In this document: positions 22,368 through 32,001 of the stretch, piece after piece
Layout of the letters: each line of letters starts with the position of its first letter
Numbering within the stretch: the first letter of the stretch is position 1
Translations under genes and position numbers: made by a program
Assembly: GCA_030148505.1 (NCBI GenBank)
Contig: JASBTI010000041.1
Coordinates: 62,001-126,000 of the forward strand
DNA: 64,000 bases
DNA from: Rhodanobacter sp.
GTDB taxonomy: Bacteria > Pseudomonadota > Gammaproteobacteria > Xanthomonadales > Rhodanobacteraceae
Direction of reading: 5' to 3'
The notes under the pieces: generated by a model
The model's input: the letters and a program-made list of their open reading frames with translations, nothing else
Database searches by the model: none
Told to the model about the DNA's origin: nothing

Positions 22368-23381
22368 TCACCCGCGGCTCACTCCTTTTGACGAGTTTTG
22401 GCGCAGAACCAGCGCCAGCGCCATTCTGGCGGCGGCAATCAGGCTGGCCGGGTCGGCTTTGCCGGTGCCTGCCAGGTCAAGGGCGGTACCGTGGTCGACC
22501 GAGGTGCGAATAAAGGGAAGGCCGAGCGTGAGGTTCACAGTGCGGTCGAAGGCTTCACTTTTCAGCACGGGCAGTGCCTGATCGTGGTACATCGCCAGCA
22601 CAGCGTCGTACTGGTTGCGCATCGCGGGCACAAACGCCGTGTCGGCGGGCAGGGGACCCAGCAGCTGCAGACCTTCTGAACGCAACTTCTCCAGTACGGG
22701 AATCACGGTATCGATTTCCTCGCGACCGAGGTACCCGCCTTCTCCGGCGTGCGGATTGACCCCGAGTACAGCAATGCGGGGATGACGGATCCCGAATTTT
22801 ACGCGCAACTCGGAATCCACAAGCTTGAGGATGCGGTGCAGCATGGCTGGCGCAATGGCGCCAGGCACCGATGCCAGCGGCAGGTGCGTAGTCGCCAGCG
22901 CCACCCGCAGCTCCGGGCTCGCCAGCATCATCACCACCTCCGCCCGCGCACGCTCGGCGAAGAATTCGGTATGTCCGCTGAAACGGATGCCGGCGTTGTT
23001 GATGGAGGATTTCTGCAGCGGGCCGGTAACGATGGCATCGTAGCGGCCCATCATGCAGCCATCGGCAGCCTCGGCAAGGGTAGCCAGCACATGGGCGGCG
23101 TGGCGCGGGTCGGGCTCGCCGGGTGTTTCCGCGAAGGGAAGCGGCACCTGGTGCAGGCGCAACACACCGGGCGCCGAAACAAAGGCGGGTTCGCCATCGT
23201 CTTCGAGCAAGGTGATCTGCTTGCCGCAACGCAACGCTGCGCGCTCAAGCAGACCGCGATCGGTGACCGCCACCAGGCAGGCGTCCAGGGGAGCACTCGC
23301 CAGCTGAATCAGCAGTTCAGCGCCTACGCCCGCCGGCTCACCAGCGGTGATGGCGAGCCGCGGCAGAGGGGTAGCGTTCAA
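22368..23381 (-). CDS. pdxA: 4-hydroxythreonine-4-phosphate dehydrogenase PdxA
   Basis: A protein of about 337 residues that oxidises 4-hydroxythreonine phosphate in the DXP-dependent pyridoxal phosphate pathway. An N-terminal RLAITAGEPAGVGAELL segment, TGPLQKSSINNAG with FSGHTEFFAER, and a C-terminal MYHDQALPVLK metal/substrate region match PdxA. The start is inferred to be a TTG at 23379-23381, one base after the surA stop. The frame is open further upstream (to 23636), but those residues are not PdxA-like and would overlap surA by about 250 bases. Confidence 0.93.
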   Translation of the reverse strand: MNATPLPRLAITAGEPAGVGAELLIQLASAPLDACLVAVTDRGLLERAALRCGKQITLLEDDGEPAFVSAPGVLRLHQVPLPFAETPGEPDPRHAAHVLATLAEAADGCMMGRYDAIVTGPLQKSSINNAGIRFSGHTEFFAERARAEVVMMLASPELRVALATTHLPLASVPGAIAPAMLHRILKLVDSELRVKFGIRHPRIAVLGVNPHAGEGGYLGREEIDTVIPVLEKLRSEGLQLLGPLPADTAFVPAMRNQYDAVLAMYHDQALPVLKSEAFDRTVNLTLGLPFIRTSVDHGTALDLAGTGKADPASLIAAARMALALVLRQNSSKGVSRG

Positions 23382-23382
23382 G

Positions 23383-24738
23383 TCAGCCAGCGGTCGCGCT
23401 GCTGCCGGAGGCCTGATTGTCGGTTTCGCGCAATGCGGGCACCAGAATCCGGACATAGGCGTTGGATCGGAGGTCACGCAGATAGTCGTCATACACCTGG
23501 GCAGCCTTGCGATTGCCGATCGCCTGGCGAGCCTGATTGCGGGCGATTTCCTGGGTGACGTCGCTCTGCCGCTTCCCTTCCAGTTGCAGGATATGCCAGC
23601 CGGCCTCGCTCTTGAACGGTGGCGATACCTCGCCATCCTTCAGCTTGGTCAGCTCATTGCCAATCGTTGAACCCCACGCCTGCTGCTGGAACCAGCCCAT
23701 GTCGCCACCCGCATTCGCGGTGGTGTCGTCCTTGGAATACTCCTTGGCCAGCGTGGCAAAATCCGCGTGCTTGTTGACGATACGGTTGTACAGGTCCTTG
23801 GCTTTTTGTTCCGCCTGGGCCGGGCTGACCAGCTCGCTGGGCTTGATCAAGATTTGCCGGGCATGGAATTCAGTAACCATGGTGCGGGGTTGCTTGCGCT
23901 CACCGATCAGCTTGATGATGTGGAAACCGGTCGGGCCCCGCAGCGCCGGACTTACCTGGCCGGGCTTCATGGTAGCGATGGTGTCGGCGAATGCGGGTGG
24001 GATCTCGTCGAGCCGTCGCCAGCCGAGGTCTCCGCCATCGAGCGCGTCCGGTGCATCGGAGTAACGGATAGCCGCAGCGTGAAAATCCATGCCGCCCTTG
24101 ATCGCTGCCAGGGCCTGCTCCGCTTTGGCCTGACTGGCTTGGATGGCCGCGGCGTCGGCACCACTGGGTGTGCTGATCTGGATGTGCGCCAGATGAACTT
24201 CGCCGGCCTTGTAGATCGGGCTGTTGAGCAAGTTGTCGATCTCGCTATCAGTGATCGAGACGGAATCCCGGACGACATTCTGATGCAAGCGCTGCACGGT
24301 GATCTGGTCGGCCAGCTGCTGACGGAAGGCAGCCCAACTGGTACCGCTGTGCTCCACTTCCGCACGTAACTGATCGGGGGTCAACTTGTTCTGTTGTGCC
24401 ACCCCATTCACGGCCTGGTCGACGTCCGCCTCGGAAACCTGGATGCCCTGATCCTGCGCCTTCTGAATCTGCAGTCGCATCAGGATCAACCGGTTCAGCA
24501 CCTGTTTGCGCAGCAGGTTGATGGGCGGCAGCTGTCCGGGCTGGCTTGCGTATTGCTGCTGGACCGAGCGGACAGCCTCATTCAAATCGCTTTGCAAGAT
24601 CACGTCATCGTTGACCACGGCGACAATGCGGTCCAGCGGCTGCATGGCCGGCGCGGTTGGGGCCAGCAACTGAGCGTGGCCGGAAATAGGAAGTGCTATC
24701 GCCAGCGCGAGCAGCAGGAGTGCAATGGATTGCTTCAT
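23383..24738 (-). CDS. surA: Periplasmic peptidyl-prolyl isomerase/chaperone SurA
   Basis: A 451-residue periplasmic chaperone for outer-membrane proteins. A Sec signal peptide (about 1-22, ending GHA) is followed by the SurA N-domain (IVAVVNDDVILQSDLNEAV near 33) and two parvulin domains, the first around residues 175-280 and the second around 285-385, each with the expected GGDLGW or GGDMGW segment. LptD, encoded next door, is a known SurA client. It lies 35 bases after lptD. Confidence 0.96.
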   Translation of the reverse strand: MKQSIALLLLALAIALPISGHAQLLAPTAPAMQPLDRIVAVVNDDVILQSDLNEAVRSVQQQYASQPGQLPPINLLRKQVLNRLILMRLQIQKAQDQGIQVSEADVDQAVNGVAQQNKLTPDQLRAEVEHSGTSWAAFRQQLADQITVQRLHQNVVRDSVSITDSEIDNLLNSPIYKAGEVHLAHIQISTPSGADAAAIQASQAKAEQALAAIKGGMDFHAAAIRYSDAPDALDGGDLGWRRLDEIPPAFADTIATMKPGQVSPALRGPTGFHIIKLIGERKQPRTMVTEFHARQILIKPSELVSPAQAEQKAKDLYNRIVNKHADFATLAKEYSKDDTTANAGGDMGWFQQQAWGSTIGNELTKLKDGEVSPPFKSEAGWHILQLEGKRQSDVTQEIARNQARQAIGNRKAAQVYDDYLRDLRSNAYVRILVPALRETDNQASGSSATAG

Positions 24739-24773
24739 ACGGTGAAAAGCCTGGATCGCCTGGGCGAATACAT

Positions 24774-27188
24774 TTATTGATAGCCGAGAATATCACGGCG
24801 CAGCAGCGGATCGATTTGACCGCCAGATGAGCCGAGGCCCTTGAACACCACTTCGAACATCACCGCGTTGTCGCGGTAATTGACGTTGCCACCTGGAGGG
24901 ACCGGTCCGATGCCGTAATTGCCTTGGTTTATGTAGTTCCGGTCCACCAGCCGCAGGGTCACGCAGCAACTGTCGAATTCCACGCCGGCGAGGGCCTCGA
25001 CGGTGCGCTTGTCCAGTGCGGAATACGCCCAGGCGCCAATCAGGCGCCAATTCTCCGACAGTGGGTAGACCGCCGATGCGCTGTATTGTTCCAGTAGTCC
25101 GCGACGGAAGTAGTAGGAGAGATTGAGCACACCATCGCTGCCGATGCGCCGCTGCAGCTGCAGCGTGCCGAGATCGACGCGGCGTGTGTTCGGACTCCAC
25201 TGGTAGGCGCTGTTGAGACGCCAGCGGTCGTTGAGTTGCACATCGAGCTGCGCCACGTAATCGGATCCCGCCCAGTTGGTAACGGGCGACACCGTGTTCT
25301 GGCCGTTCGGCACCTGCACGCGCTGGGGGCTGAAGTAGCGGATCTGCCCGAAGCTTGCCGAGATCCGTTCCACCCCGCCATCGTCAAGCAGGCGCGTGGT
25401 GATCGCGGCGGTCAGGTTGTTGGCGTTCATCTGCCTGTCCGCGCCGGAAAACTGATTCGGCGAGAACAGTTGCCAGTAGTCGAACGACATCAGTCGCGTG
25501 TCGAACAGCGGCAGGTTGTCCTGATTGCGATAAGGCACGTACAGATAGTAGAGCCGGGGCTCCAGCGTCTGGGTATAGCTCTGGCCGAACAGGGAGAGGC
25601 CTCGATCGAACACCAGGCCGCTGTCCAGGCTGACAACCGGTAACGACCGGCTTGGCGCAGTCTGCGTGAAAGGTGAACTGATGCCGCTGCCAAGCAACCC
25701 GTAATAGCCGTACTTTTGCGGATTGTCGCGCAACTGGTAGGCGGTATAACGGTAGGCCAATCTGGGTCTGACGAACCATGCGGGGGTGCCGAAGTCCGCG
25801 GCCAGGTAAGGGTAGAGGTCTTCGCGCCGACCCTCGACATATCCGGGCTTGCGGAAGACGGCCGCCTGGCTGTCCATGCCGAAATCCAGCCACGGCGCAA
25901 GCGGCACGTCCATGCTGAAATTGGCGTACGGCAACTGCCGGTAGGGCAAGGCGCTGTCGGTCCCGAACGGGTTCAGGTTCTGATAGACGGTGGCGCCGAC
26001 CGACGCGTTCCACCAGTTGCCACTACCGCTCACGGCAACATTGGACGCCAGCGTGTACACGGCGATATTCGACAGGCCATTGCCGTAGTCATACAAATAA
26101 CTGCTGTCCGAGGCCCGGTTGAGCGAGCTGACCAGGCTCCAGCTCTGCCACAGGTGGGTGCTGTTGGCGAAGTTCACCAGATAGCGGCGGGTACCCTTGG
26201 TAGGGATCAGCCCACTGTTGTCGCCGTGGTCGTTTGGTACATATTGCAGGTTGAGCGTGCCGGCGCTGACAGGCAGCAGGTAGCGGAATTCGCCTGCGAG
26301 CATCGGCCCACGCAGACTGTAGAAGCGCGGGTCCAGCGTGGCATCGTAGTTCGGCGCCAGGTTCAGATAGTACGGCGTGCTGAGCTCGAAACCTGAGCGA
26401 CTGGTATTGCCGATGGTCGGATACAGGAAACCGCTCTTGCGTCGGTGATCGACCGGGAAGGTGAAGTATGGCAGGTACAGCAGCGGCAACTTGCCGACCC
26501 TCAGCGTTGCATTGCGTGCCACCCCGACGCCCGTGTCCTGATTGATGGTGATCGAACTGCCCCGGAATTCCCAGACATGGTGACCGACGTCGCACGTGGA
26601 GTAGGTCGCCATCGAGTAACGGGAGTGTTGGGCGTCGAACATCTGCCCTTTCTGCGCCACGCCATTGCCGCGGGCGTCGAGCATCTGATAGCGCACATCG
26701 TCGGCCGTACCACGGCTGGCATTGGTATTCCCGCGCATCGTGCTGGCCGACAGCAGCTGGCTGGCCGACTGGTAACGCACGTGGCCGCGGGCATCGTAGT
26801 CGGTGCTGGTGTCGTTGTAGTCGACCTGGTCCGCCTGCAATTGCTGGTCGGCGCGGCGCAGCTTCACCTCGCCCGACAGGTGGTAGATCGATTTGTCGGA
26901 ACTGTCGACATGTTGTGCCTGGACGTGCGTGGGGCTGGTGGCGCGCAGAAGCGGATCGGTACCCAGGGTGGGATCGTAGAATTCAAGCAGCGCATTGGGG
27001 CTGCACATGGCGTAGTTGTACGGTCTGGGCGGGCAATGGAAGGTACCTAGCGGGCACACAGGCGCCGATCCATCCAGCGAGGTTTTCGGACGGCTCTTGC
27101 CCGCCTGGGCCTCACCGGGGCTGATGATGCCCAGGGCGACGGCGGCGGCGAGCACCAACAGGCGGCGCGGAGGAAACTTGGACGTCAC
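24774..27188 (-). CDS. lptD: LPS-assembly outer-membrane protein LptD
   Basis: A protein of about 804 residues. A signal peptide (RRLLVLAAAVALGIISPGEAQA) is followed by an OstA/LptA-like jellyroll domain (about residues 90-250) and a large beta-barrel. LptD with LptE inserts lipopolysaccharide into the outer leaflet. The start is uncertain: a GTG at 27186-27188 places the signal peptide correctly, while the frame is open to 27278 with residues that do not look like a leader. Cysteines occur near the N-terminus of the mature protein and in the barrel (CCVTLR), as needed for the LptD disulfides. Confidence 0.93.
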   Translation of the reverse strand: MTSKFPPRRLLVLAAAVALGIISPGEAQAGKSRPKTSLDGSAPVCPLGTFHCPPRPYNYAMCSPNALLEFYDPTLGTDPLLRATSPTHVQAQHVDSSDKSIYHLSGEVKLRRADQQLQADQVDYNDTSTDYDARGHVRYQSASQLLSASTMRGNTNASRGTADDVRYQMLDARGNGVAQKGQMFDAQHSRYSMATYSTCDVGHHVWEFRGSSITINQDTGVGVARNATLRVGKLPLLYLPYFTFPVDHRRKSGFLYPTIGNTSRSGFELSTPYYLNLAPNYDATLDPRFYSLRGPMLAGEFRYLLPVSAGTLNLQYVPNDHGDNSGLIPTKGTRRYLVNFANSTHLWQSWSLVSSLNRASDSSYLYDYGNGLSNIAVYTLASNVAVSGSGNWWNASVGATVYQNLNPFGTDSALPYRQLPYANFSMDVPLAPWLDFGMDSQAAVFRKPGYVEGRREDLYPYLAADFGTPAWFVRPRLAYRYTAYQLRDNPQKYGYYGLLGSGISSPFTQTAPSRSLPVVSLDSGLVFDRGLSLFGQSYTQTLEPRLYYLYVPYRNQDNLPLFDTRLMSFDYWQLFSPNQFSGADRQMNANNLTAAITTRLLDDGGVERISASFGQIRYFSPQRVQVPNGQNTVSPVTNWAGSDYVAQLDVQLNDRWRLNSAYQWSPNTRRVDLGTLQLQRRIGSDGVLNLSYYFRRGLLEQYSASAVYPLSENWRLIGAWAYSALDKRTVEALAGVEFDSCCVTLRLVDRNYINQGNYGIGPVPPGGNVNYRDNAVMFEVVFKGLGSSGGQIDPLLRRDILGYQ

Positions 27189-27290
27189 AGTCGGAGTCTG
27201 TCGGCATGGAGGGCTGGTTACGCTAGCAGAAAGCCCCCCTATACGGCAGGTTGGTCGATGGGGTGGGCGCATTGTCAACGCGTCACCTGA

Positions 27291-28223
27291 TCATGCCATG
27301 AGCGCATCGACGTGGGCTGTGGCGCTGGCCGCCAGCGCACCCAGGTCGTAACCGCCCTCCAGGGTGGAGACCAGTCGGCCGGCGGCATGACGGCGAGCCA
27401 GGGTCACCAGCTGCTCGCTGATCCACGCATAGTCCTCGTGGCCAAGGCGTAAATCCGCCAGCGGGTCGTTGCGGTGCGCATCGAAACCCGCCGAGACCAG
27501 CACCAACTGCGGCTTGAAGGCATCCAGCTGCGGTAGCAGTATCTCCCGCCAGAGTTCGCGAAATTCGTGTGAGCCGGCGCCGGGCGACAAGCTCGCGTTG
27601 ACGATATTGCCAACGCCGTGCTCCCGCTCATCTCCGGTTCCCGGATACAGTGGTGACTGGTGACTGGAGACAAACATCACCCGTGGCTCGCGCTCGAAGA
27701 TGGCTTGCGTGCCATTGCCGTGATGGACGTCGAAATCCGCGATCGCAATGCGCTTCAGGCCGTGAATGGCCAGCGCATGGGCTGCTGCCACGGCGATGTT
27801 GTTGAACAGGCAGAACCCCATCGCTTGATCGCCGGTGGCGTGATGTCCGGGCGGGCGTACCGCGCAGAATGCGTGCCGGCCATGACCACTCATCACCGCA
27901 TCCACGGCGGCAACGGCGGCGCCGGCGGCGCGAAGCGCGGCCTCGGCGGAGCCGGCGGACATCACGGTATCCTCATCCAGCCGAACCGTGCCCTCGGTCG
28001 GCGCGCTGCCCAGAATGCGGTCGATGTGTTCGGCACGATGCACCCGCAACAACTGTTCGCGGCTTGCTCGCGGCGCTTCGACACGATCGATCGCCGCGTA
28101 GCGGTCATGATCCAGCGCCATCAGGACAGCTTGCAGACGCGCCGCGCATTCGGCATGTCCGGTGCCCGGCTGGTGCTGCAGACAGGCGGGGTGGGTGTAT
28201 AGGCGAAGCATGCTGGCGCTCAT
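27291..28223 (-). CDS. Histone deacetylase family protein (acetoin utilisation/APAH-like deacetylase)
   Basis: A 310-residue arginase-fold zinc hydrolase. The family motifs are intact: RPPGHHA, DFDVHHGNGTQ (zinc Asp and His), SAGFDAH (zinc Asp) and EGGYD. Bacterial members remove acetyl groups from small amines or lysines; the substrate here cannot be told. The ATG at 28223 overlaps the stop of the upstream cobalamin adenosyltransferase gene (ATGA). A longer frame to 28262 would lie inside it. Confidence 0.88.
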   Translation of the reverse strand: MSASMLRLYTHPACLQHQPGTGHAECAARLQAVLMALDHDRYAAIDRVEAPRASREQLLRVHRAEHIDRILGSAPTEGTVRLDEDTVMSAGSAEAALRAAGAAVAAVDAVMSGHGRHAFCAVRPPGHHATGDQAMGFCLFNNIAVAAAHALAIHGLKRIAIADFDVHHGNGTQAIFEREPRVMFVSSHQSPLYPGTGDEREHGVGNIVNASLSPGAGSHEFRELWREILLPQLDAFKPQLVLVSAGFDAHRNDPLADLRLGHEDYAWISEQLVTLARRHAAGRLVSTLEGGYDLGALAASATAHVDALMA

Positions 28224-28792
28224 TCGGCGGGCGGAGTTTTGCGCCGTCGTTGGTGCTGCCACAGTACTTCGCCGTGGCCGCTACTGCGGGCCAGTACGCG
28301 GGAGATCACGAACAGCAGATCGGACAGGCGATTGAGGTAGCGTTGCGGCTGGGGTCGAAGTGCTTCCGCACCGCTCAGCGCAATCACCTCGCGTTCGGCA
28401 CGGCGGCATACGGTGCGCGCCAGATGACCACAGGCCGCCGCCATGCCCCCGCCGGGCAGGATGAACTCTTTCAGCGGCGGCAACGTCTCGTTGAGCTGAT
28501 CGAGGATCTTTTCCAGCCGGTCGATATCGCTGTCCTCGACCATTGCCATGCCCGGGATGCACAGCTCGCCGCCCAGGTCGAACAAGTCATGCTGCACCTG
28601 GAGCAGTGCTTCGCGCACGGGATCGGTGACACCGTCACAGGCCAGTGTCATGCCGATCGCGCTGTTGAGCTCATCGACCGTGCCATAGGCGCTTACACGT
28701 AATGAATCCTTGCTGACGCGGGTGCCATCACCCAGTCCGGTGCTGCCATCGTCGCCGGTACGCGTATAGATCTTTGAGAGCCGGTTACCCAT
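28220..28792 (-). CDS. Cob(I)alamin adenosyltransferase, PduO type
   Basis: A 190-residue five-helix-bundle ATP:cob(I)alamin adenosyltransferase, which makes adenosylcobalamin. The N-terminal YTRTGDDGSTGLGDGTR ATP loop, the YGTVDELNS segment, FILPGGG, and the C-terminal RTVCRRAERE and YLNRLSDLLFVISR motifs are all present. No cobalamin synthesis genes are nearby, so it probably serves salvage or activation for B12-dependent enzymes. It is followed by an overlapping deacetylase gene and preceded by a DUF6580-type membrane protein gene. Confidence 0.94.
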   Translation of the reverse strand: MGNRLSKIYTRTGDDGSTGLGDGTRVSKDSLRVSAYGTVDELNSAIGMTLACDGVTDPVREALLQVQHDLFDLGGELCIPGMAMVEDSDIDRLEKILDQLNETLPPLKEFILPGGGMAAACGHLARTVCRRAEREVIALSGAEALRPQPQRYLNRLSDLLFVISRVLARSSGHGEVLWQHQRRRKTPPAE

Positions 28793-28810
28793 GCCGGAGG
28801 TGAGCTGAGC

Positions 28811-29419
28811 TCAGGCTGCCTGCGGCGCGGCAGCGAGTACGGCATAACGACGCGACAACAGCGCGAAGGTGCCGAACATGACTGCGCTCCACAGCAGCGT
28901 GCCCGGCAGGGAGCCGTATTGGTAGAACGGCAGCGCGGCCACATAGCAGGCCACCAGGCCGTTGAGGCTGGTGGCATACATGCCCGAACCCAGCCAGACG
29001 AAGAAGTTGGTGATCACGAAAAACCCGGTGGCGCTGGCGATCGCTGCGACCACCACACGGAGGGGCTTGACCCGGCCACGCAGCGCAAAACCGGCGAATC
29101 CGGTGAGCGCGATGCAGGCGTAGATTATCGGCGCCATCGTGATCCAGTCGCGAAGCTGTGCGGCAGGCAGGGATAAGGCAATCACCCCATCGGCAACCGC
29201 CATTGCCGCGAGCGGAATCAGGATGGCCAATCGGCGATCGGCGAAATAGGCGCCGCCGAACAACGCCATGGCTTCCACGGGAGTGAAGTTCCATGGCAAC
29301 AGGCCGGGTACGAAATACACCACCAACCGGTAGCCGACTGCGAACGCGACCATGGCAAAAAGCACCAGTGTGCGCGGCGTCACAAGACGGGAGGTGGAGT
29401 CGATCTTGCTGCGGTTCAT
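28811..29419 (-). CDS. DUF6580-like integral membrane protein
   Basis: A 202-residue protein with about six hydrophobic segments and an EAMALFGGAYFADRRLAIL segment plus TNFFVWLGSGMY, which I associate with the DUF6580 membrane family. No enzymatic motif is seen. The topology resembles small substrate-binding (S) components of ECF vitamin transporters, but that is only a suggestion. It starts the minus-strand operon with the cobalamin adenosyltransferase (18-base gap), so a link to cobalamin handling is possible. Confidence 0.7.
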   Translation of the reverse strand: MNRSKIDSTSRLVTPRTLVLFAMVAFAVGYRLVVYFVPGLLPWNFTPVEAMALFGGAYFADRRLAILIPLAAMAVADGVIALSLPAAQLRDWITMAPIIYACIALTGFAGFALRGRVKPLRVVVAAIASATGFFVITNFFVWLGSGMYATSLNGLVACYVAALPFYQYGSLPGTLLWSAVMFGTFALLSRRYAVLAAAPQAA

Positions 29420-29515
29420 CGGTTATCCAGGAAAGCTCGCGGAACAGGCGCACAGGATACTTCAAATTGTTTGACATGACCCAGACACGCCCAGTACCCC
29501 GAGCCTGCGGGTATC

Positions 29516-30733
29516 ATGCCCGGCATGAGCGCAGGTACCAACATTCTGGTTATTGGTGGTGGTCTGGTCGGGGCGAGTCTGGCGATCGCCCTGGACGCGG
29601 CGGGCGTCGAGGTGACCCTGGTCGAGACGGCGGTGCCGCGTGCCGATGCCCAGCCCAGCTATGACGAACGCAATCTGGCACTGGCACGGGCTACGGTCAA
29701 TGGATTGGCCTCGATCGGTGTATGGCAGCATGCGGTGGAGGCGGCGACACCGATCCGCCACATCCACGTGAGCCGCGCCGGCGAATTCGGCAGTGCGCGA
29801 ATTGACGCCGACACGCAGGGCGTCGCAGCGCTGGGCTGGACGTTGCCGGCGCGTGAGCTGGGTGCAGCGCTGCTGCGCCGTCTGGATGAATGCACTCATC
29901 TGACGCGTTTCGCCCCGGCTACACTGACCGGACTGGCGTCCCGGGAAACGGGTTGGTGTGCCCAGCTGAGCACGGCTGAGGGAGGGTGCAACATCGACGC
30001 GCGATTGCTGGTAGGGGCTGATGGCAGTGATTCATTCGTGCGTTCGCAGCTGGGTATCGGCAGCGAGCGTCACGATTACCGTCAGACCTTGTTTGTCTGC
30101 ACGGTGACGCCGGAACGCGATCATCGACAACGCGCCTACGAACGGTTCAGCGATGACGGCCCGGTGGCGCTGCTGCCGCTGGCCGATCGCCGTTGTGGCC
30201 TGGTGCTTACCGTTCCCGTCGAGCAGGCCGAGAAGGTTGCAGCATTGGACGATGCCGGTTATCTCGAGCTGGCGCAGCGCCGGTTTGGCTGGCGGCTCGG
30301 TCGGTTGGAGCGACCCGGCAAGCGTCACCCGTACGCCATTCATCGGGTCGCTGCCGAACGGCTGATCGCGCGTCGGGCGGTGCTGGTAGGCAATGCCGCC
30401 CAGACCGTGCATCCGATCGGCGCCCAGGGCTTCAATCTCGGCTTGCGCGACGCGCTCACGCTGGCGGAGCTGGCGGCCCAGGCCGTCGACCCCGGGGCCG
30501 GTGAGCTACTCGCCAACTATGCCGCGCGCCGTGCCGCGGATCGCGATGGCACCATGATGATGAGTCACGGACTGGTGACCCTGGCCTGCCTGTCCCAACC
30601 TGCGCTGGCGCCGCTGCGTTCGCTGGCGTTGCTGGCCTTCGATCGGCTGCCGTCCTTGCAGCGTGGTCTGGCACGTCGCGGCATGGGGTTTCGTGGGGAA
30701 CCGCCGCTGGCTGTGCTGGAGCGTTTGCCATGA
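29516..30733 (+). CDS. ubiH: FAD-dependent 2-octaprenyl-6-methoxyphenol hydroxylase UbiH
   Basis: A 405-residue flavin monooxygenase of the UbiH/UbiI/UbiF family, acting in aerobic ubiquinone ring hydroxylation. The N-terminal FAD motif GGGLVGASLA, the middle VGADGSDS (DG motif) and the C-terminal VGNAAQTVHPIGAQGFNLG are present. The GNAAQ form is typical of UbiH. The start is ATG 29516, and an in-frame ATG at 29525 is equally possible. It is translationally coupled to the next hydroxylase gene. Confidence 0.93.
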   Translation: MPGMSAGTNILVIGGGLVGASLAIALDAAGVEVTLVETAVPRADAQPSYDERNLALARATVNGLASIGVWQHAVEAATPIRHIHVSRAGEFGSARIDADTQGVAALGWTLPARELGAALLRRLDECTHLTRFAPATLTGLASRETGWCAQLSTAEGGCNIDARLLVGADGSDSFVRSQLGIGSERHDYRQTLFVCTVTPERDHRQRAYERFSDDGPVALLPLADRRCGLVLTVPVEQAEKVAALDDAGYLELAQRRFGWRLGRLERPGKRHPYAIHRVAAERLIARRAVLVGNAAQTVHPIGAQGFNLGLRDALTLAELAAQAVDPGAGELLANYAARRAADRDGTMMMSHGLVTLACLSQPALAPLRSLALLAFDRLPSLQRGLARRGMGFRGEPPLAVLERLP

Positions 30734-31941
30734 GCGTCGCCTCGAGGGACGTAGCGGGTCGTCGCCGTCCCCCCGGCTTGGACGTGGCCGTAGTGGGCGG
30801 TGGCATGGTCGGGGCCGCCACTGCGTTGGCGTTGGCCCGGGCGGGCTTCGCCACGGCGCTGCTGGAGGCGCGTGCGCCGCAACCGTGGTGTGCGCAGGAC
30901 GAGGTGGACCTGCGCGTGGTCGGACTGGCGCCGTCATCGATCGAACTGCTGGACGAGTTGGGAATCTGGGCGTCGGTCCGTGACGCGCGTGCAGGCCCGT
31001 ATGCCCACATGCACGTATGGGATGCGGCCAGTGGCGCTGCAATCGATTTTGCCGCGGCGAGCATGGGGCAACAGGTGCTTGGCTACATCGTCGAGAACAA
31101 GCTGTTGCAGTGGCGTCTTTGGCAGGCGCTGGAGGCCGCCGGTGTACGGTGTCGGTGTCCCGCCGACGTCCGCGGCTTCGAGGCAAGAGAGGATCGCATC
31201 CAGCTCGAGCTGGCAGACGGCGAAACCTTGGCTGCCAGTGTGCTGGTAGCCGCTGACGGTGCTGGCTCGCCGCTGCGCCAACTCGCCGGTATCACCACCG
31301 GCGGGCGTGATTATGCGCAACGTGCGGTAGTGGCGCATTTGCAGACCGCGCGGGCCCATGAAAGCACGGCGTGGCAGCGGTTTTTGCCGAGTGGACCGCT
31401 GGCGCTGTTGCCGTTGGCCGACGGCCGCAGCTCGCTGGTGTGGTCATTGCCGGAAGCCGAAGCGCAGCGGGTGCTGGCGCTCGATGATCGGGCGTTTCTC
31501 GACGAGGTCGGTGTTGCCAGTGACTTTCGCCTGGGGCGGATCGTGGCCAGCACGTCGCGAGCGGCGTTTCCGTTGAAGCTGCAGCTGGCAAGCCGGTATC
31601 AGGGCGAACGTCTGGTACTGCTGGGCGATGCCGCTCATGCGGTGCATCCGCTGGCCGGGCAAGGGGTCAACCTGGGCCTGCGCGATGTCGTCGAGTTGCG
31701 CGATACGCTGCTTGGGGCACGCGTGGCGGGATGTGACCTCGGCGCGGCGCACGTGTTGCGTCGTTACGCACGTCGGCGCCGCAGTGCCGATACCCTGGAT
31801 GCGCTGGGCTTTGACGCACTCGCGCGAATCTATGCCTGGCAATCGCCCGCGCTGGTCGCCGCCCGCGGCCTGGGGATGGGTTTGCTGGGTCGTCTTGCGC
31901 CGTTGAAGCGGCGTATTGCGGAGCATGCAGCTGGGCGCTGA
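30730..31941 (+). CDS. UbiI/VisC-like FAD-dependent ubiquinone hydroxylase
   Basis: A 403-residue paralogue of the preceding protein. The FAD motif GGGMVGAATALALA, the DG motif (AADGAGSPLRQ) and a C-terminal LLGDAAHAVHPLAGQGVNLG are clear. It probably hydroxylates another position of the ubiquinone ring (UbiI-like C5 or a broader-range enzyme). The exact position cannot be read from motifs. It overlaps ubiH by four bases, so both are made from one message. Confidence 0.85.
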   Translation: MSVASRDVAGRRRPPGLDVAVVGGGMVGAATALALARAGFATALLEARAPQPWCAQDEVDLRVVGLAPSSIELLDELGIWASVRDARAGPYAHMHVWDAASGAAIDFAAASMGQQVLGYIVENKLLQWRLWQALEAAGVRCRCPADVRGFEAREDRIQLELADGETLAASVLVAADGAGSPLRQLAGITTGGRDYAQRAVVAHLQTARAHESTAWQRFLPSGPLALLPLADGRSSLVWSLPEAEAQRVLALDDRAFLDEVGVASDFRLGRIVASTSRAAFPLKLQLASRYQGERLVLLGDAAHAVHPLAGQGVNLGLRDVVELRDTLLGARVAGCDLGAAHVLRRYARRRRSADTLDALGFDALARIYAWQSPALVAARGLGMGLLGRLAPLKRRIAEHAAGR

Positions 31942-32001
31942 AATTTTGTCGTTTTGCGGTGCAGGGTAGAGCGTCATTACTGCCAATGAGAGGACGAAGC
32001 C

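Noticed and set aside
22368-23636. Long form of pdxA with an 85-residue N-terminal extension
   Set aside because: The extension is antisense-like in composition and overlaps surA by about 250 bases; family similarity starts at the inferred TTG.
29420-29515. Cobalamin riboswitch upstream of the adenosyltransferase operon
   Set aside because: The gap to the divergent ubiH is under 100 bases and shows no B12-box-like sequence; too short for the full element.
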